Assembly (NCBI GenBank): GCA_947383685.1
Contig: CANDEE010000045.1
Coordinates: forward strand, 1 to 14,352
DNA from: an uncultured Pseudoflavonifractor sp.
GTDB lineage: Bacteria > Bacillota > Clostridia > Oscillospirales > Oscillospiraceae
Direction: 5' to 3'
DNA length: 14,352 nucleotides
Shown in pieces: positions 6,274 through 13,853 of the stretch. The translations under genes and the position numbers were made by a program. Numbering within the stretch: position 1 is the stretch's first letter; every line of letters begins with the position of its first letter. The notes below the pieces were generated by a model. That model had not been told where the DNA came from. It saw only the letters and a list, made by a program, of their open reading frames with translations, and searched no databases.

Positions 6274-7647
6274 ATGGCAAAAGAAAAAACTGTTTTTTAC
6301 TGTACCGACTGCGGAAACGAGGTCCTGCGCTGGCAAGGTCAATGTCCGGCCTGCGGAGCTTGGAACACAATCGTAGAGAAGCCGGCTGAACCCAAAAGTA
6401 AAACTCCAAAATCCACCAGTGGACGCCGGGATGCGGCACGGATTGGCCGCAATGGTCCAAAGGCGCTCCGAGAGGTAGCAACTACCAACGAACTTCGGTT
6501 TGCGACCGGTATGAGCGAATTGGACCGGGTGCTGGGCGGGGGAGCCGTAGAGGGGTCTCTGGTACTGGTCGGCGGCGCCCCAGGCATTGGAAAATCCACC
6601 TTAATGCTGCAAATTTGTGACAGTTTATGCCATTTTGCCAATGTTTTATATGTATCTGGGGAAGAATCAGAGCGTCAAATCAAGCTGCGGGCCGAGAGGC
6701 TTCGTGTCCGGGGCGAGGGGCTATATCTGCTGTCTGAAACCAACCTGGAGAGTATTTTGGATGCGGTAGATGAACTAAAGCCCAATGTCCTTATTGTAGA
6801 TTCCATCCAAACTCTTTACAATGGCGATTTGACTACCTCACCGGGCAGTGTAGGACAGGTGAAGGATTGTACACTTGCCTTGATGAATGTGGCTAAAAGT
6901 ATGGGTATTACGGTTTTTGTCATCGGCCATGTCAATAAGGAAGGATCTATTGCCGGTCCCAAGGTGCTGGAACATATGGTGGACTGTGTACTGTACTTTG
7001 AAGGGGAGCAGCAAACAACCTATCGCATCCTGCGGGCTGCCAAAAACCGTTTTGGTGCCACCAACGAGATTGGCGTCTTTGAAATGGCGGACACCGGGCT
7101 TACCGAGGTCCCGAATCCCTCTGAAATGCTGCTAGAAGGTCGTCCTACTGACACACCGGGGACCTGCGTCACCTGTGCTATGGAAGGGGTCCGTCCTGTC
7201 CTGGCGGAGGTTCAGGCTCTGTTAACGCCCACCAGCTCAGACAGGCCCCGGCGAATGGTATCTGGATTGGATTTTAACCGAATGATGTTAATGTTGGCTG
7301 TGTTGGAAAAGCGGGGCGGCCTTTTACTTCATTCCTGTGACGCCTATATGAATGTAGTCGGTGGATTAGAGCTGGAGGAACCGGCGGTAGACCTGGCGGC
7401 CGTGATAGCGCTGGCTTCCAGTTTTCGTGATAAACCCGTTCCGGGAGACCTAGCTGCCATCGGCGAGGTTGGCTTAACCGGAGAGCTTCGCTCTGTAAAC
7501 GCTCTGAATCAGCGTTTGTCTGAGGTCCACCGTCTGGGCTTTACAAAATGCCTGATACCATCCAGAGGAAGCAAGGTAATCGTACCTGACGGACTACAGC
7601 TCATTCGGGTAAAGAATATCCGGGAAGCTCTAACATCGGTGCTGTAA
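6274..7647 (+). CDS. radA: DNA repair protein RadA (branch-migration ATPase)
   Basis: The 457-aa protein is a full-length RadA/Sms, a DnaB-like hexameric ATPase that drives branch migration of recombination intermediates together with RecA. Domains in order: C4 zinc finger (C10, C13, C24, C27), RecA-like ATPase with Walker A GGAPGIGKST (100-109, Lys107) and Walker B VLIVDS (172-177), the RadA signature KNRFG (257-261), and a C-terminal Lon-protease-like domain (about 345-457; PVPGDLAAIGEVGLTGELR). The AGGGGAG binding site is only 4 nt from the ATG. It has its own predicted promoter on the cwlD stop. A recombinase gene follows, so the pair may reflect a DNA-recombination neighbourhood, although radA is not needed for Xer recombination. 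Confidence 0.97.
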   Translation: MAKEKTVFYCTDCGNEVLRWQGQCPACGAWNTIVEKPAEPKSKTPKSTSGRRDAARIGRNGPKALREVATTNELRFATGMSELDRVLGGGAVEGSLVLVGGAPGIGKSTLMLQICDSLCHFANVLYVSGEESERQIKLRAERLRVRGEGLYLLSETNLESILDAVDELKPNVLIVDSIQTLYNGDLTTSPGSVGQVKDCTLALMNVAKSMGITVFVIGHVNKEGSIAGPKVLEHMVDCVLYFEGEQQTTYRILRAAKNRFGATNEIGVFEMADTGLTEVPNPSEMLLEGRPTDTPGTCVTCAMEGVRPVLAEVQALLTPTSSDRPRRMVSGLDFNRMMLMLAVLEKRGGLLLHSCDAYMNVVGGLELEEPAVDLAAVIALASSFRDKPVPGDLAAIGEVGLTGELRSVNALNQRLSEVHRLGFTKCLIPSRGSKVIVPDGLQLIRVKNIREALTSVL

Positions 7648-7692
7648 GCATCTCATGGATTTCTACGGAAGGGAGGTTCATTTCCAGAGATA

Positions 7693-7728
7693 CCCAACTC
7701 AACAAAATAAAAATTTTGTTGAGTTGGG
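7693..7728. repeat. Perfect 16-bp inverted repeat with AAAA loop
   Basis: Arms CCCAACTCAACAAAAT (7693-7708) and ATTTTGTTGAGTTGGG (7713-7728) are exact reverse complements separated by AAAA. It lies 45 bp after the radA stop and 64 bp before the recombinase ATG. No T-run follows on either strand, so it is not a classical intrinsic terminator. It could be an operator, a recombinase-binding site or an mRNA stem-loop. Confidence 0.9.
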
Positions 7729-7792
7729 AGGGGCAGAAATACCTATTCAGTTAATGACCCAGGGTGGCTCCTTTTTTCTGGAATCTGTTACT

Positions 7793-8806
7793 ATGATTCG
7801 TACTTATGATTATCGAACGGAGGCTCCACCAATTCTCCGTGACTTTTTAACCTATCACGAGACGATCCAGGCGCACTCTCAAAAAACCGTGGATGAATAT
7901 TTTTTAGACCTGCGGACCTTTTTGCGGTTTATGAAAATTGAAAAAGACCTTGTGCCGCGCACAACTGAGTTTGAGGATATTTCCATTCTGGATGTGGATT
8001 TGGACATTGTACGTTCCGTTTCTCTTACAGACGTATATTCCTATATGAACTACCTAAGCCGGGAACGAAATCTGGGAGCGCCTTCCCGGGCGAGAAAAAT
8101 TGCTTCCATTCGTTCTTTCTATAAATACCTTACAAATAAAGCCAAATTGCTTCAGGAAAATCCAATGCAGGACCTGGATTCCCCAAAATTGAAAAAATCC
8201 CTGCCTCATTACTTGACTTTGGAGCAAAGTATCCAGCTTTTGGAAAGTGTGGATGGCGACAATCAGGAACGGGATTTCTGCATTTTGAGCCTATTTTTGA
8301 ACTGTGGAATGCGAATTTCTGAGCTTGTGGGCCTAAATCTAACTGATATACAAGGCGATCAGCTCCGTATATTGGGAAAAGGAAATAAAGAACGGATTGT
8401 TTTTCTGAATGACGCGTGTCAACAGGCTATCGCCGACTGGCTGACAGTTCGGCCCGCTACGGCCAATACGGACCGAAACGCTCTATTTGTTACACGCACC
8501 CATAGCAGAATGACCGTTTCCGCAGTCCACTACATGGTCAAGCAGCGGCTGAAGAAGGCCGGATTAGACGCATCTCAATACTCCAGCCACAAGCTGCGCC
8601 ACACCGCCGCTACGCTGATGCTCCAGAATGGCGTGGATGTTCGGACACTTCAGGAGCTACTGGGTCACGAGAATCTTAATACCACACAAATCTATACCCA
8701 TGTGGATAACGAAAACCTGCGTACGGCGGCAAAGGCAAATCCTTTGGGACATATCAATGCTAGTCGGAAAAAGACTTTCAAAGCCCCACTTAACGAGGAA
8801 GATTGA
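7793..8806 (+). CDS. xerC: XerC/XerD-type tyrosine recombinase
   Basis: The 337-aa protein is a tyrosine recombinase of the Xer type, which resolves chromosome dimers or performs related site-specific recombination. The N-terminal SAM-like DNA-binding domain covers about 12-120 (FLTYHETIQAHSQKTVDEY, then RKIASIRSFYKYL). The catalytic domain covers about 135-320. All catalytic residues are present: R174 (CGMRISELVG), K196 (LGKGNKER), H266 and R269 (HKLRH), H292 (LGHENLNTTQ) and nucleophile Y301 (QIYTHV). The frame is open back to an ATG at 7655. I chose the ATG at 7793 because the protein then starts just before the conserved domain. The upstream stretch crosses the inverted repeat and has no binding site. 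The site here is weak too (GGAA, 9 nt before the ATG). XerC and XerD cannot be separated by eye. Confidence 0.88.
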   Translation: MIRTYDYRTEAPPILRDFLTYHETIQAHSQKTVDEYFLDLRTFLRFMKIEKDLVPRTTEFEDISILDVDLDIVRSVSLTDVYSYMNYLSRERNLGAPSRARKIASIRSFYKYLTNKAKLLQENPMQDLDSPKLKKSLPHYLTLEQSIQLLESVDGDNQERDFCILSLFLNCGMRISELVGLNLTDIQGDQLRILGKGNKERIVFLNDACQQAIADWLTVRPATANTDRNALFVTRTHSRMTVSAVHYMVKQRLKKAGLDASQYSSHKLRHTAATLMLQNGVDVRTLQELLGHENLNTTQIYTHVDNENLRTAAKANPLGHINASRKKTFKAPLNEED

Positions 8807-9320
8807 CCTTTTTCCCCTCAGGCGGATAAGCACCCAAAATGTGAAGATACCGGATTTCCTGATAGGTATATGTGCTGAGCGGCCGATAGTCCGCATCATA
8901 GGAATGGGCCGCAATCAGAGTGTTTTCCGGCGTTGCGGGAAAGCCGATTTTTACAACGATGGGAGTATGTCCAAAGACCTCCCCTTTAAAATTCAACTGT
9001 ATGAAATCGCCGGGCTCAAGACCGCTCAAATCCGTCTCTATGGCAAAGGGACCTGGAGAAGCCTCTTTTCGGATTAAAAAATTACGAAAATACTCTACTC
9101 CTGTCCAAGCGGGGGATTTTTCATTGGCGTTGATATAGTACCAGCCATAAACCGGCGTAAAGTTCATGACTCCGGTTCCGGCATAGAGACATTGAGAAGC
9201 AAAATTGGTGCAATCACCGCCAATTTCCTCATAATCATAAAACTTTGGGTTGCGGTGGAATGCCCATCGGTGAGCATAAAGCACTGCCGCGGCTCGGTCA
9301 TAAGGCAGTATAGGGAGCAT
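8790..9320 (-). CDS. Small Amidase_6 (putative Cys-His amidase) protein
   Basis: The 176-aa protein matches the Amidase_6 family, thought to be NlpC/P60-like Cys-His hydrolases. Visible motifs are YDRAAAVLYAHRWA (7-20), GGDCTNFASQCLYAG (34-48, probable nucleophile C37), WTGVEYFRNFL (72-82), EPGDFIQL (102-109), FGHTPIVV (116-123, probable catalytic H118) and AHSYDADYRPL (138-148). There is no signal peptide or membrane segment, so it probably acts in the cytoplasm or, during sporulation, inside a spore compartment. The substrate is unknown. AAAGGAGGGAGG lies 4-9 nt before the ATG. Its last 17 bp overlap the end of the recombinase gene in opposite orientation. A CATAGGAT element just upstream resembles the one before cotJA, which would hint at sporulation control. 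Confidence 0.88.
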   Translation of the reverse strand: MLPILPYDRAAAVLYAHRWAFHRNPKFYDYEEIGGDCTNFASQCLYAGTGVMNFTPVYGWYYINANEKSPAWTGVEYFRNFLIRKEASPGPFAIETDLSGLEPGDFIQLNFKGEVFGHTPIVVKIGFPATPENTLIAAHSYDADYRPLSTYTYQEIRYLHILGAYPPEGKKVNLPR

Positions 9321-9343
9321 TAAGCCTCCCTCCTTTCCAGTTA

Positions 9344-9353
9344 ATCCTATGCT
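9344..9353 (-). promoter_or_regulatory. Possible sporulation -10 element upstream of the Amidase_6 gene
   Basis: The minus strand reads AGCATAGGAT, followed by TA, identical over 10 bases to 5387-5396 before cotJA. A start site about 7 nt downstream would fall at the ribosome binding site, leaving a very short leader. That counts against it being a promoter, and no -35 is visible. Confidence 0.25.
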
Positions 9354-9357
9354 CTAA

Positions 9358-9412
9358 AAAGCGGAAAAGAAACCGTCGGCAACAACAGTGCCGGCGGTTT
9401 CTTTTCCGCTTT
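9358..9412 (-). terminator. Strong intrinsic terminator for rex and the SLH gene
   Basis: Arms AAAGCGGAAAAGAAACCG (9358-9375) and its exact complement (9395-9412) form an 18-bp stem. It extends by one G-U pair and a further CGGC/GCCG, closed by a 9-nt loop. On the minus strand the stem ends in five Ts (9360-9356). It lies 23 bp past the SLH-protein stop, so it ends that transcript. Confidence 0.9.
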
Positions 9413-9435
9413 ATGTTATGTGATGCAAATTTCCT

Positions 9436-10530
9436 TTACATCCTTTGCTCAGCCAAGTTTTCCATAGAAGAACTGGCAGCCGTTGCGCTGACCGCCCCAG
9501 TGGAAATCAATTTATCCAAAAGGGTACTGTCCTCCCCTGCCATTTGAACGGAGAGAGCCATATAGGATAGATAAGCAACCTGAGCCCGGAGGAACGGCTT
9601 CTCTGTAAGCAATTTTCCCTCCCCCTCGGTCAGTACACCAAGGGTCTGCGCATCAGAAATAGCGGTCTCCCATGCAAAAGAATTACCTTCCGCATGTCCC
9701 AAGGCCCGCAAGAGAAAGGTCACATAATCGCGAGCAGCCAGAGGGGCATCAGAGCCAAAAACCACCCGCCACTGGCTGTCGATTTCCTGACCCTTGGTGT
9801 AACCCTTATCGTAAGCATAGGCTATGTATGGAATAGCCCATTCAGGTACGTCAGCAAAGGTGATGCCACTACCGGGATATTTGAGAGCATACTGTTCTTC
9901 CCCGATAAGACGCAGGAACATAACGAGCCCCTGAATACGGGTAGGAGCACTTTCCAAGTCATAGCCAAAACCATAGGGCACTGTACTGCCCTGAAAAAGG
10001 CCCATCAGCTTGAGAGCTTCCGCCAAAGCATTGTAGTCAGTTCCATCACTGGGCTCTATGCTATAAGGACCACTGAAGCGAACTACGGCGGTATCAGAAT
10101 CCACCAAGAAGGCAACACGGGAGTTTTCTGCCGCCAAGTAGCGGTGATCTGCTGCAACGCTGCTGCCAAGAGGGGGCTCTGTTCCATCGGACAGGTCCAC
10201 CACAACCCCCTGGGAGGATGCAGATACAGACAAGGTACCCGCCAAAGCCGTTAAACTGGAACCACAGTCCAGCCATAAGATGTCTCCATACTTGACACGC
10301 AGCTCGGTTCCCTGGGCACTGGAGGAAATGATCTCTTGATTGGCTTTATCCAGTTCCTCGTTGACCCGGTTATTGGCATCAGAAACCGCTTCGGGGATAA
10401 ATGTTTTTTTCAGCCAATCCAATGCAATAAGCGGATCACCGACTGAACCTGCTTCGGACGCTCCCACTGTAACGATCCCGGAAAGCAGGGCCCCGATTAG
10501 TAGCAGGGCGATGGGTTCCTTGTGTTTCAT
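9436..10530 (-). CDS. Secreted S-layer-homology (SLH) domain protein
   Basis: The 364-aa protein has an N-terminal signal peptide (MKHKEP followed by a hydrophobic stretch at 7-21, likely cut near VGA-SEA at 22-27). A helical segment follows (about 45-72), then a Ser/Val/Gly-rich, probably beta-stranded module (about 75-156). The end holds two to three SLH-like repeats (about 168-212, 223-278 and a diverged one 284-330; best part FADVPEWAIPYIAYAYDKGYTKG, 225-247). SLH repeats usually bind pyruvylated cell-wall polymers, so this is probably an envelope protein of unknown role. The ATG at 10530 overlaps the rex stop as ATGA with GGAGG 5 nt upstream. An open frame reaching to 10641 is rejected because it overlaps rex and the signal peptide starts here. 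The strong terminator follows. Confidence 0.88.
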   Translation of the reverse strand: MKHKEPIALLLIGALLSGIVTVGASEAGSVGDPLIALDWLKKTFIPEAVSDANNRVNEELDKANQEIISSSAQGTELRVKYGDILWLDCGSSLTALAGTLSVSASSQGVVVDLSDGTEPPLGSSVAADHRYLAAENSRVAFLVDSDTAVVRFSGPYSIEPSDGTDYNALAEALKLMGLFQGSTVPYGFGYDLESAPTRIQGLVMFLRLIGEEQYALKYPGSGITFADVPEWAIPYIAYAYDKGYTKGQEIDSQWRVVFGSDAPLAARDYVTFLLRALGHAEGNSFAWETAISDAQTLGVLTEGEGKLLTEKPFLRAQVAYLSYMALSVQMAGEDSTLLDKLISTGAVSATAASSSMENLAEQRM

Positions 10531-11159
10531 AATTCCTCCGAAATCAGATAACTGAGGGTCAACAGACTGTCGGCAAAATGAACATTTTCCACCACAGCAT
10601 CGGAATTGCCTACGTGGAGCTCCAGATTGGTAAAGTTCCAAAGTCCCTTTACTCCGCTTTGAATTAGCCGCTGTGCCATCTCTTGAGCCACGGACTGGGG
10701 TACGGTAAGAACTCCTACGCTGATTGGGTTAGCCTTCAAATATTTTCCCAGGTCCTCTACGGAATATATTTTGACGCCGGAAATCTCACTTCCGATTAGG
10801 CTGGGGTCTACATCAAAGGCTGCGGTAAGCTGAACGCCGCAGCGGTCAAAATGAAAATTCTCAATGAGGGCCCGTCCCAGATTACCTACGCCTAAAATAA
10901 TAGCCGTATGCTCCCGGGTCATTCCCAGAATTTCCGCCACCTCATTGCGAAGGCTCTCTACATTATATCCATATCCCTGTTGCCCAAACTCTCCAAAGCA
11001 AGACAAGTCCTGCCGGATTTGTGAAGCAGTCAGGTTCATCGCAGTTCCCAACGCGCTGGAGGAAATCCGCTGCACTCCGGTCTGAGACAAGTCAGTCAAG
11101 TGGCGGTAATAGCGCGGAAGGCGGCGAATGACGGCGTTGGACACCTTTTGCTTTTTCAT
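10527..11159 (-). CDS. rex: Redox-sensing transcriptional repressor Rex
   Basis: The 210-aa Rex binds DNA when the NADH/NAD+ ratio is low and releases it when NADH builds up, controlling fermentation and hydrogen/butyrate genes in clostridia (family knowledge). The N-terminal winged helix (about 1-80) has SNAVIRRLPRYYRHL and ASQIRQDLSCFGEFG. The Rossmann domain has AIILGVGNLGRAL (86-98) and the NAD-ribose Asp in AAFDVDP (113-119). The C-terminal swapped helix contains NVHFADSLLTLSYL. GGAGG lies 5 nt before the ATG. It has its own predicted promoter and overlaps the downstream SLH gene by 4 bases. I see no clear palindromic Rex operator in its upstream region, so autoregulation is not evident. 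Confidence 0.97.
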   Translation of the reverse strand: MKKQKVSNAVIRRLPRYYRHLTDLSQTGVQRISSSALGTAMNLTASQIRQDLSCFGEFGQQGYGYNVESLRNEVAEILGMTREHTAIILGVGNLGRALIENFHFDRCGVQLTAAFDVDPSLIGSEISGVKIYSVEDLGKYLKANPISVGVLTVPQSVAQEMAQRLIQSGVKGLWNFTNLELHVGNSDAVVENVHFADSLLTLSYLISEEL

Positions 11160-11198
11160 CCGTATCCTCCATTCTTCTATTCTATTTTTAACTTTATA

Positions 11199-11227
11199 AG
11201 TCTACTCCATCTTAAGCGGCTTGTCAA
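11199..11227 (-). promoter_or_regulatory. Predicted housekeeping promoter for rex
   Basis: On the minus strand a perfect TTGACA (11227-11222) is followed by a 17-bp spacer and TAGACT (11204-11199), 4 of 6 to the -10 consensus. The TGA inside TTGACA is the ligA stop codon (11226-11224). The start site would be near 11192, giving a leader of about 33 nt. Confidence 0.65.
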
Positions 11228-13221
11228 CTTTTCTGCGGGCTATTTTCCGAATCCAGCATGGCGATAAAGGCATCTTCATCTAATATGGGCACATTCAATT
11301 TCTGAGCTTTTCGAAGTTTGGAGCCGGCAGCCTCCCCCGCTATCACGTAGGAAGTCTTTTTTGAGACGGACCCTGAAATTTTGCCTCCCTGGGCTTCTAT
11401 CCTCTCCCCTGCCTCCTTCCGGGTAAAGGCGGACAGTTCCCCGGTGAGGACGAAGGTAAGGCCCGCCAGCTTGTCTCCTGTAGGCTCAGCTCGACTTTTC
11501 ATATTAACTCCCGCCGCTTTCAACGTTTCAATGAGGTGCCGGGACTGAGGGGCGGAAAACCATGCGGTAAGGCTTTGAGCCGTGATTGCGCCAATGTCGG
11601 GAATGGAGGTCAGTTCCTCCTCCCCTGCTGCGGCCAGGGCATCCAGAGAGCTAAATTGCCGGGAAAGGAGCTGGGCGGCCTTTTGCCCCACTTGACGGAT
11701 GCCAAATGCATTTAAAAGCTTGGAGAGGTCGTTTTCCTTGGATTTTTCAATGGCACTGATGAGATTTTGGGCAGATTTCTTCCCCATTCGTTCCAACTTG
11801 GCCACATCCTCCACCCGGAGGCTATACAAATCGCCCGGCGTTTTCAAAAGCCCTGCCGACACCAGATTTTCTACATTGGCGGGGCCCAGACCTTCAATAT
11901 CCATGGCATCACGGGAGGCAAAGTGGACCAGATTCCGCATGAGCTGAGCCGGACATTCAGCGCCAGTACAGCGGACGGCAGCCCCGTCCTCATCCCGGAC
12001 CACCGCCGCCCCGCAGACAGGACAATGGTCAGGCAAAAAGAAGGGCTTTGCGTCCGAAGGACGCTTTTCTTTCAAAACAGAGACAATCTCAGGGATAATC
12101 TCACCCGCTTTTTGGACTAGTACAGTGTCTCCGATACGGACGTCCTTTTCCGTAATGAAATCCTGATTATGGAGCGTTGCATTGGTGACGGTCGTTCCCG
12201 CCAGACGGACCGGCTCCACCACCGCCTTGGGAGTCAGAACCCCAGTGCGGCCAACCTGGATCACAATATCTACAACTTTGGAGGGTTTCTGCTCTGGAGG
12301 GTACTTGTAGGCCGCAGCCCAACGTGGAAATTTGGCGGTACTTCCCAGGATTTCACGATCTGACAGGGAGTTTACCTTTACGACAGCTCCATCAATATCG
12401 AAGTTAAATTCTTCCCGCCCATCGCCAATGGCCTCGATACGCTTGGTGCAATCCTCAATGGTGCCGCAGAAAGTGTGGGGAATCACACGAAAGTGCTGGC
12501 TTTCCAAATATTCCAAAGTTTCCATATGAGTGGTAAAGGATATTCCTTCAGCGTATTGCACATTAAAGACCAAAATATCCAACTGCCGGGCGGCGGCAAT
12601 CTTGGGGTCCAACTGCCGCAGGGAACCAGCGGCAGCGTTGCGCGGATTTGCAAAAAGGGGTAAGCCATTCAGCTCCCGTTCCTCATTTAATTTTTGGAAT
12701 ACCGATTTGGGCATAAAAACCTCCCCCCGGACAATGAATCGGGGCAAGGTGTCAGGAAGACACAAAGGAATGGTGCGGATGGTTTTCAGGTTTTGGGTCA
12801 CATCTTCTCCTACCCTGCCGTCACCACGGGTGGCGCCTCGAATAAAAATACCGTTTTCGTATTCCAAAGCGACCGAAAGCCCGTCTATCTTGGGTTCTAC
12901 ATCAAAGGCGGCATTTTCAACCACCTCATGGACCCGTTGGCCAAACTCTGCCAGTTCTTCAAAAGAGAACACATCCTGAAGGCTTTCCAGAGGAACCTGG
13001 TGCGTTACCTCTGCAAAGCCCTCTGCCACCTGGCCCCCCACCCGCTGGGTAGGGGAATCAGGCGTGACAAGCTCTGGGTGGGCAGCCTCAAGCTCCTCTA
13101 AGCGGCGGAGCTTGTGGTCAAAATCATAATCGGACATGGTAGGCTTGTCCAGTACATAATATTCGTAACTAGCCCGTTCCAATTCGGTGCGTAATTGCTG
13201 GATTTCCTGGAGCGTATCCAT
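11224..13221 (-). CDS. ligA: NAD-dependent DNA ligase LigA
   Basis: Seals nicks in duplex DNA using NAD+, as in Okazaki fragment joining and repair. The 665-aa protein has every expected domain. Ia with the NMN-binding YY (21-22) and SDYDFDHKLRRL is followed by the adenylation domain with K111 in EPKIDGLS, TRGDGRVGEDVT and GEVFMP. Next come the OB fold (RTGVLTPKAVVEPV, 325-338), a C4 zinc finger (C400, C403, C418, C423), helix-hairpin-helix repeats (about 440-575) and a C-terminal BRCT domain (about 584-660). The ATG at 13221 is chosen over a GTG at 13251 because GGAAAGGAA lies 9 nt before it and the GTG would overlap the gene upstream. The preceding stop is only 1 nt away (TGA-A-ATG), so translation is probably coupled. 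Confidence 0.98.
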   Translation of the reverse strand: MDTLQEIQQLRTELERASYEYYVLDKPTMSDYDFDHKLRRLEELEAAHPELVTPDSPTQRVGGQVAEGFAEVTHQVPLESLQDVFSFEELAEFGQRVHEVVENAAFDVEPKIDGLSVALEYENGIFIRGATRGDGRVGEDVTQNLKTIRTIPLCLPDTLPRFIVRGEVFMPKSVFQKLNEERELNGLPLFANPRNAAAGSLRQLDPKIAAARQLDILVFNVQYAEGISFTTHMETLEYLESQHFRVIPHTFCGTIEDCTKRIEAIGDGREEFNFDIDGAVVKVNSLSDREILGSTAKFPRWAAAYKYPPEQKPSKVVDIVIQVGRTGVLTPKAVVEPVRLAGTTVTNATLHNQDFITEKDVRIGDTVLVQKAGEIIPEIVSVLKEKRPSDAKPFFLPDHCPVCGAAVVRDEDGAAVRCTGAECPAQLMRNLVHFASRDAMDIEGLGPANVENLVSAGLLKTPGDLYSLRVEDVAKLERMGKKSAQNLISAIEKSKENDLSKLLNAFGIRQVGQKAAQLLSRQFSSLDALAAAGEEELTSIPDIGAITAQSLTAWFSAPQSRHLIETLKAAGVNMKSRAEPTGDKLAGLTFVLTGELSAFTRKEAGERIEAQGGKISGSVSKKTSYVIAGEAAGSKLRKAQKLNVPILDEDAFIAMLDSENSPQKS

Positions 13222-13222
13222 T

Positions 13223-13840
13223 TCAGACACTTCCTTTCCGGTGTTTGGCACATCGGTTTACAAAGCCGGGATTCCCCTGGCGAAGCAGTAAAAACAGCCA
13301 GTGACCCATGAGGCCGCCCAATGTATTCAAAATCAAATCATCTACATCGGTTCCGCGTGAAACAAAAAGCTGAAAAATTTCAATAAAAAGGGAAAGAAAA
13401 AAGGTTGAAAAGGTACTTTTCCACCATTTTGGATTGTCCATCAAAAGTCCGGTGAAAAAGCCGATCGGCACAAACATGACAATATTTCCGGGGAAATTGA
13501 TCAAAATAGCGCTCCAAAGACCATGTTCAATATAATATCGCAGCAGAGCCCAGCTTTCCCGGAACGGAAATAGATTGATTCCTCCTTGGAAGGGCTGAAC
13601 CTGCGGCAAAGGGCTCCGCCGCAGGAATGCCAACCAAAACCCGGCAGGGGTGAGAGTCAAAGCCAAAAGCCCTGTGAGAAACATAAAGAAAAGCAACAGA
13701 GAGCCTTCCCTATATACACTTAAATATAAGCCTTTTCGGGCCAACAGTCGCCGACGTATGGGATAGCTTCCTCCCCACAAACAAGCTCCTACCAGGGCTG
13801 GAAGTACCATTTGGATGAGATAGGTGGCCACAGCGTCCAT
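13223..13840 (-). CDS. VanZ-like membrane protein
   Basis: The 205-aa integral membrane protein matches the VanZ family. It has about five hydrophobic segments (about 5-24, 47-66, 108-134, 142-162, 170-188). The family signature is visible: INLFPF (88-93), NIVMFVPIGF (119-128), the E153 helix with EIFQLFVSRGTDVDDLILNTLGG (153-175). VanZ gives low-level teicoplanin resistance in one enterococcal element, but most genomic homologues have no known role and this should not be read as a resistance gene. GGGGAGG lies 4 nt before the ATG. It sits between a sporulation gene (yunB, 13 nt upstream) and ligA (1 nt downstream), apparently in one transcript. Confidence 0.9.
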   Translation of the reverse strand: MDAVATYLIQMVLPALVGACLWGGSYPIRRRLLARKGLYLSVYREGSLLLFFMFLTGLLALTLTPAGFWLAFLRRSPLPQVQPFQGGINLFPFRESWALLRYYIEHGLWSAILINFPGNIVMFVPIGFFTGLLMDNPKWWKSTFSTFFLSLFIEIFQLFVSRGTDVDDLILNTLGGLMGHWLFLLLRQGNPGFVNRCAKHRKGSV

Positions 13841-13853
13841 AGGTCCTCCCCTT

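Noticed and set aside
7761..7771. AGGGTGGCTCC resembling the T-box core of tRNA-sensing leaders
   Set aside because: It diverges after the first seven bases, no stem I or terminator/antiterminator pair is visible, and the downstream gene is a recombinase.
7655..7792. N-terminal extension of the recombinase to an ATG at 7655
   Set aside because: It would translate the inverted repeat, has no binding site, and adds 46 residues not expected in Xer proteins.
9694..10254. 186-codon plus-strand open frame opposite the SLH gene
   Set aside because: The SLH gene has a signal peptide, a binding site, SLH repeats and a terminator. The plus frame has none of these.
11160..11223. Rex operator in the rex upstream region
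   Set aside because: No palindrome close to TTGTTAAnnnnTTAACAA or TTGTGAA-type sites could be found by eye.
12530..12979. 149-codon plus-strand open frame opposite ligA
   Set aside because: Antisense to ligA, which is intact over its whole length.
13223..13840. VanZ-like gene as an antibiotic resistance determinant
   Set aside because: There are no other van genes or mobile element nearby, and it sits in a core-gene cluster. The family is broad and mostly of unknown function.
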